From NCBI GenBank assembly GCA_036936605.1, contig JAUPFV010000001.1:153545187-153609186 (forward strand): a stretch of 64,000 nucleotides of DNA, read 5' to 3'. Positions 62,567-64,000 of the stretch are shown in pieces (the stretch's first letter is position 1; each line of letters opens with the position of its first letter). The notes below the pieces were generated by a model that ran no database searches, was not told the DNA's origin, and saw only the letters and a list, made by a program, of their open reading frames with translations. The translations under genes were made by a program, and so were the position numbers. The DNA is from Limnanthes douglasii subsp. nivea. Its lineage: Eukaryota; Streptophyta; Magnoliopsida; Brassicales; Limnanthaceae.

Positions 62567-63680
62567 CAAATACTTTTATTGTTTCGATATTTGTGTTTGT
62601 GACCTTTGAAAACTACTTCAAGTGACTCGTTGAACCAAAGATACAAGAATATTTACTCATTCTTATGTTTAGGAGACTTGATATAATAGTAATTCAGTTC
62701 ATGTTATGTGGATTTTAATATTGTTCGTTCAATGATGCCTTTAGTATACGATTTTTCATGTTTTAATTCATGGTCTATGTGTTGGAATATATTTATTTAA
62801 TATATTTATGGACAAACAGTAATTTAGACCGACATGCTAAATAAACTCATTCGGTTATTGTGTTAAGGAAGTCCAAATTAAAAGTAATCGAGTTAATTAT
62901 TTAATTAACTAAATTGGACCTATGGGTGAAAAAGGCATTATGGGCTCAAGTGTGGTAACCAGGTTGAATTTCGACACTGTGATGAAGATGACATAAATCT
63001 TAACACTTAAGCCTGAATTTAATAAATCAGGGATATAAATTGAATTATCAGTTTATCGGGTTATGGTTTGAGACACAAGGAAGTAATAAAAGATGGACTT
63101 TACAATGTTGGTCTTCACATTGTAAAGACTATAAGTAAAGGGCTAGGGTTATGAATTTCATCATCCAAAATCATAATCAAACAGATGGACACTTCCTTCA
63201 ATGTCTGGAAATCTTTCTCTTCTACTAACTCGTTCTGCAGGTTTCTCAAGGCTAAATACAGAATCGCTAAATAACAAAAAGGAACAAAAGAGAATGGGTA
63301 TGGCTATATATACCCAAAACTGGTTTAAATTTACCCAAAAAATGCAGTTGACTTTAGTTTGACTTTTTATGACAAAAATACTCTCGAACATTCATTTAAT
63401 TACAAAATTGATATTAATTAAAAAAAAACATTAAGTATATCCTAAATATACCCAAATCACAAAATAACATATTTTACTATCTTTATCCAAAAAAAATTTG
63501 TAGATGAAACTCATATTACTACAATTTTTTGAAGTTATTCAAAGTGTTCTTGAACATTCAAAGTTGTCTTAAGAACATTCAAACTCAGTTCAAAAAAAAT
63601 TTAAACTTTTTTTAATAAAAACACGAAATCAAACATGAATCAACCCGAACTAAGGTAAAAAAAAAATATTTTTTTAAATT
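62159..63680. other. AT-rich DNA right of E2
   Basis: No gene recognised. The first 60 bases continue the target sequence. From 62781 a TGTTGGAATATATTTATT start resembles a Copia LTR beginning, but no end or partner was found. Confidence 0.5.
62533..62566. repeat. (TA)n microsatellite
   Basis: About 16 TA dinucleotides. Confidence 0.9.
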
Positions 63681-63684
63681 TCGT

Positions 63685-63820
63685 TCTGGTGGTCCGAAGG
63701 CGATTGTACCAGAACCGATGGTGCTGGACCTCAGTACCATCGGTACTAAGGCCCAGCACCACCGGTTCTGGGCCTGTGCACCCGTGGTACTGGTGGTCAT
63801 GTACCACCGGTTCATGGTCA
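63685..63820. repeat. GC-rich nested hairpin block
   Basis: Outer arms 63709-63727 (CCAGAACCGATGGTGCTGG) and 63753-63771 (CCAGCACCACCGGTTCTGG) pair with one mismatch. The loop contains a second perfect hairpin AGTACC-ATC-GGTACT (63733-63747). A further GGTGGT...ACCACC pair lies just right. It stands out in GC content from its AT-rich surroundings. Confidence 0.8.
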
Positions 63821-64000
63821 TAATTTTTTTTTTCTTTTTTGAGTCCTCCATACTCCTATTTAACGTGTTTAAGTAAAAAAAAATCTTCTTATTTAGTTTG
63901 ATTTTGTTAAAAAAAAATTGGTATTGCCTGAATGATAGATATGCTCAAGATTTTATGCTCGAAAATGAAAATATAATAAAACTTTATTAATTGATCTTAA
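63821..64000. other. AT-rich DNA to window end
   Basis: No gene or repeat recognised. Confidence 0.5.

Noticed and set aside
62781..63160. Possible solo Copia LTR starting TGTTGGAATAT
   Set aside because: No matching end, target duplication or second copy could be found.
63612..63851. 79-codon minus-strand frame
   Set aside because: Its composition comes from the GC-rich hairpin block and an A-rich tract; no sign of coding.

Overview
This is nuclear DNA from a plant, most likely a eudicot. The evidence is one intron-containing plant hexokinase gene, AT-rich intergenic DNA, and several plant-specific transposon lineages: Tat-type Ty3/gypsy elements with a second RNase H, L1-type LINEs with a C-terminal RNase H, hAT, and a Mutator-like element with a ULP1 protease gene. 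I cannot name the species. The only gene that looks like an intact host gene is the hexokinase; almost everything else is mobile DNA in various stages of decay.

Layout. 1-6539: 3' part of a Tat-lineage Ty3/gypsy element (copy E1). It has an open pol end, a gene on the opposite strand, a polypurine tract and a 3' LTR. 6540-7340: a Copia-type gag fragment whose frame is open right up to the LTR edge. About 7640-13270: a decayed L1-type LINE (LINE-1, + strand). 13813-19041: hexokinase on the minus strand. Nine exons join in frame to 500 codons with canonical GT/AG junctions. 19042-25170: AT-rich, mostly unrecognised DNA with (TA)n tracts and a 320-bp tandem duplication. 25170-26836: remnant of an LTR element on the minus strand with an initiator-Met-tRNA-type primer site. 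About 26880-30990: a LINE on the minus strand that lacks its 3' part. 32840-37924: a Mutator-like element with a ULP1-like protease gene and the C-terminal part of a MURA transposase facing each other. 38906-40528: a hAT remnant with an 8-bp target duplication. 42380-49005: a full-length L1-type LINE (minus strand) with a perfect 15-bp target duplication, interrupted by a 782-bp hAT MITE with its own 8-bp duplication. 49021-51785: AT-rich DNA with a degenerate ~50-bp repeat. 51786-62153: a complete Tat-lineage element (copy E2) with two LTRs about 4% apart and a 5-bp target duplication. 62159-64000: AT-rich DNA ending near a GC-rich nested hairpin.

The two Tat copies share an unusual layout. 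Gag-pol reads rightward, and a long leftward gene lies between pol and the 3' LTR. It carries a gypsy-type plant domain (Transposase_28-like), a spliceosomal intron conserved in position in both copies, and a coiled-coil, acidic C-terminus. The two genes converge on a short spacer holding two copies of a small palindrome in both elements. Nesting gives a relative order: the hAT MITE is younger than LINE-2, and E1 is probably younger than the Copia gag it abuts. No bacterial features, CRISPR arrays, rRNA genes or convincing tRNA genes were seen.
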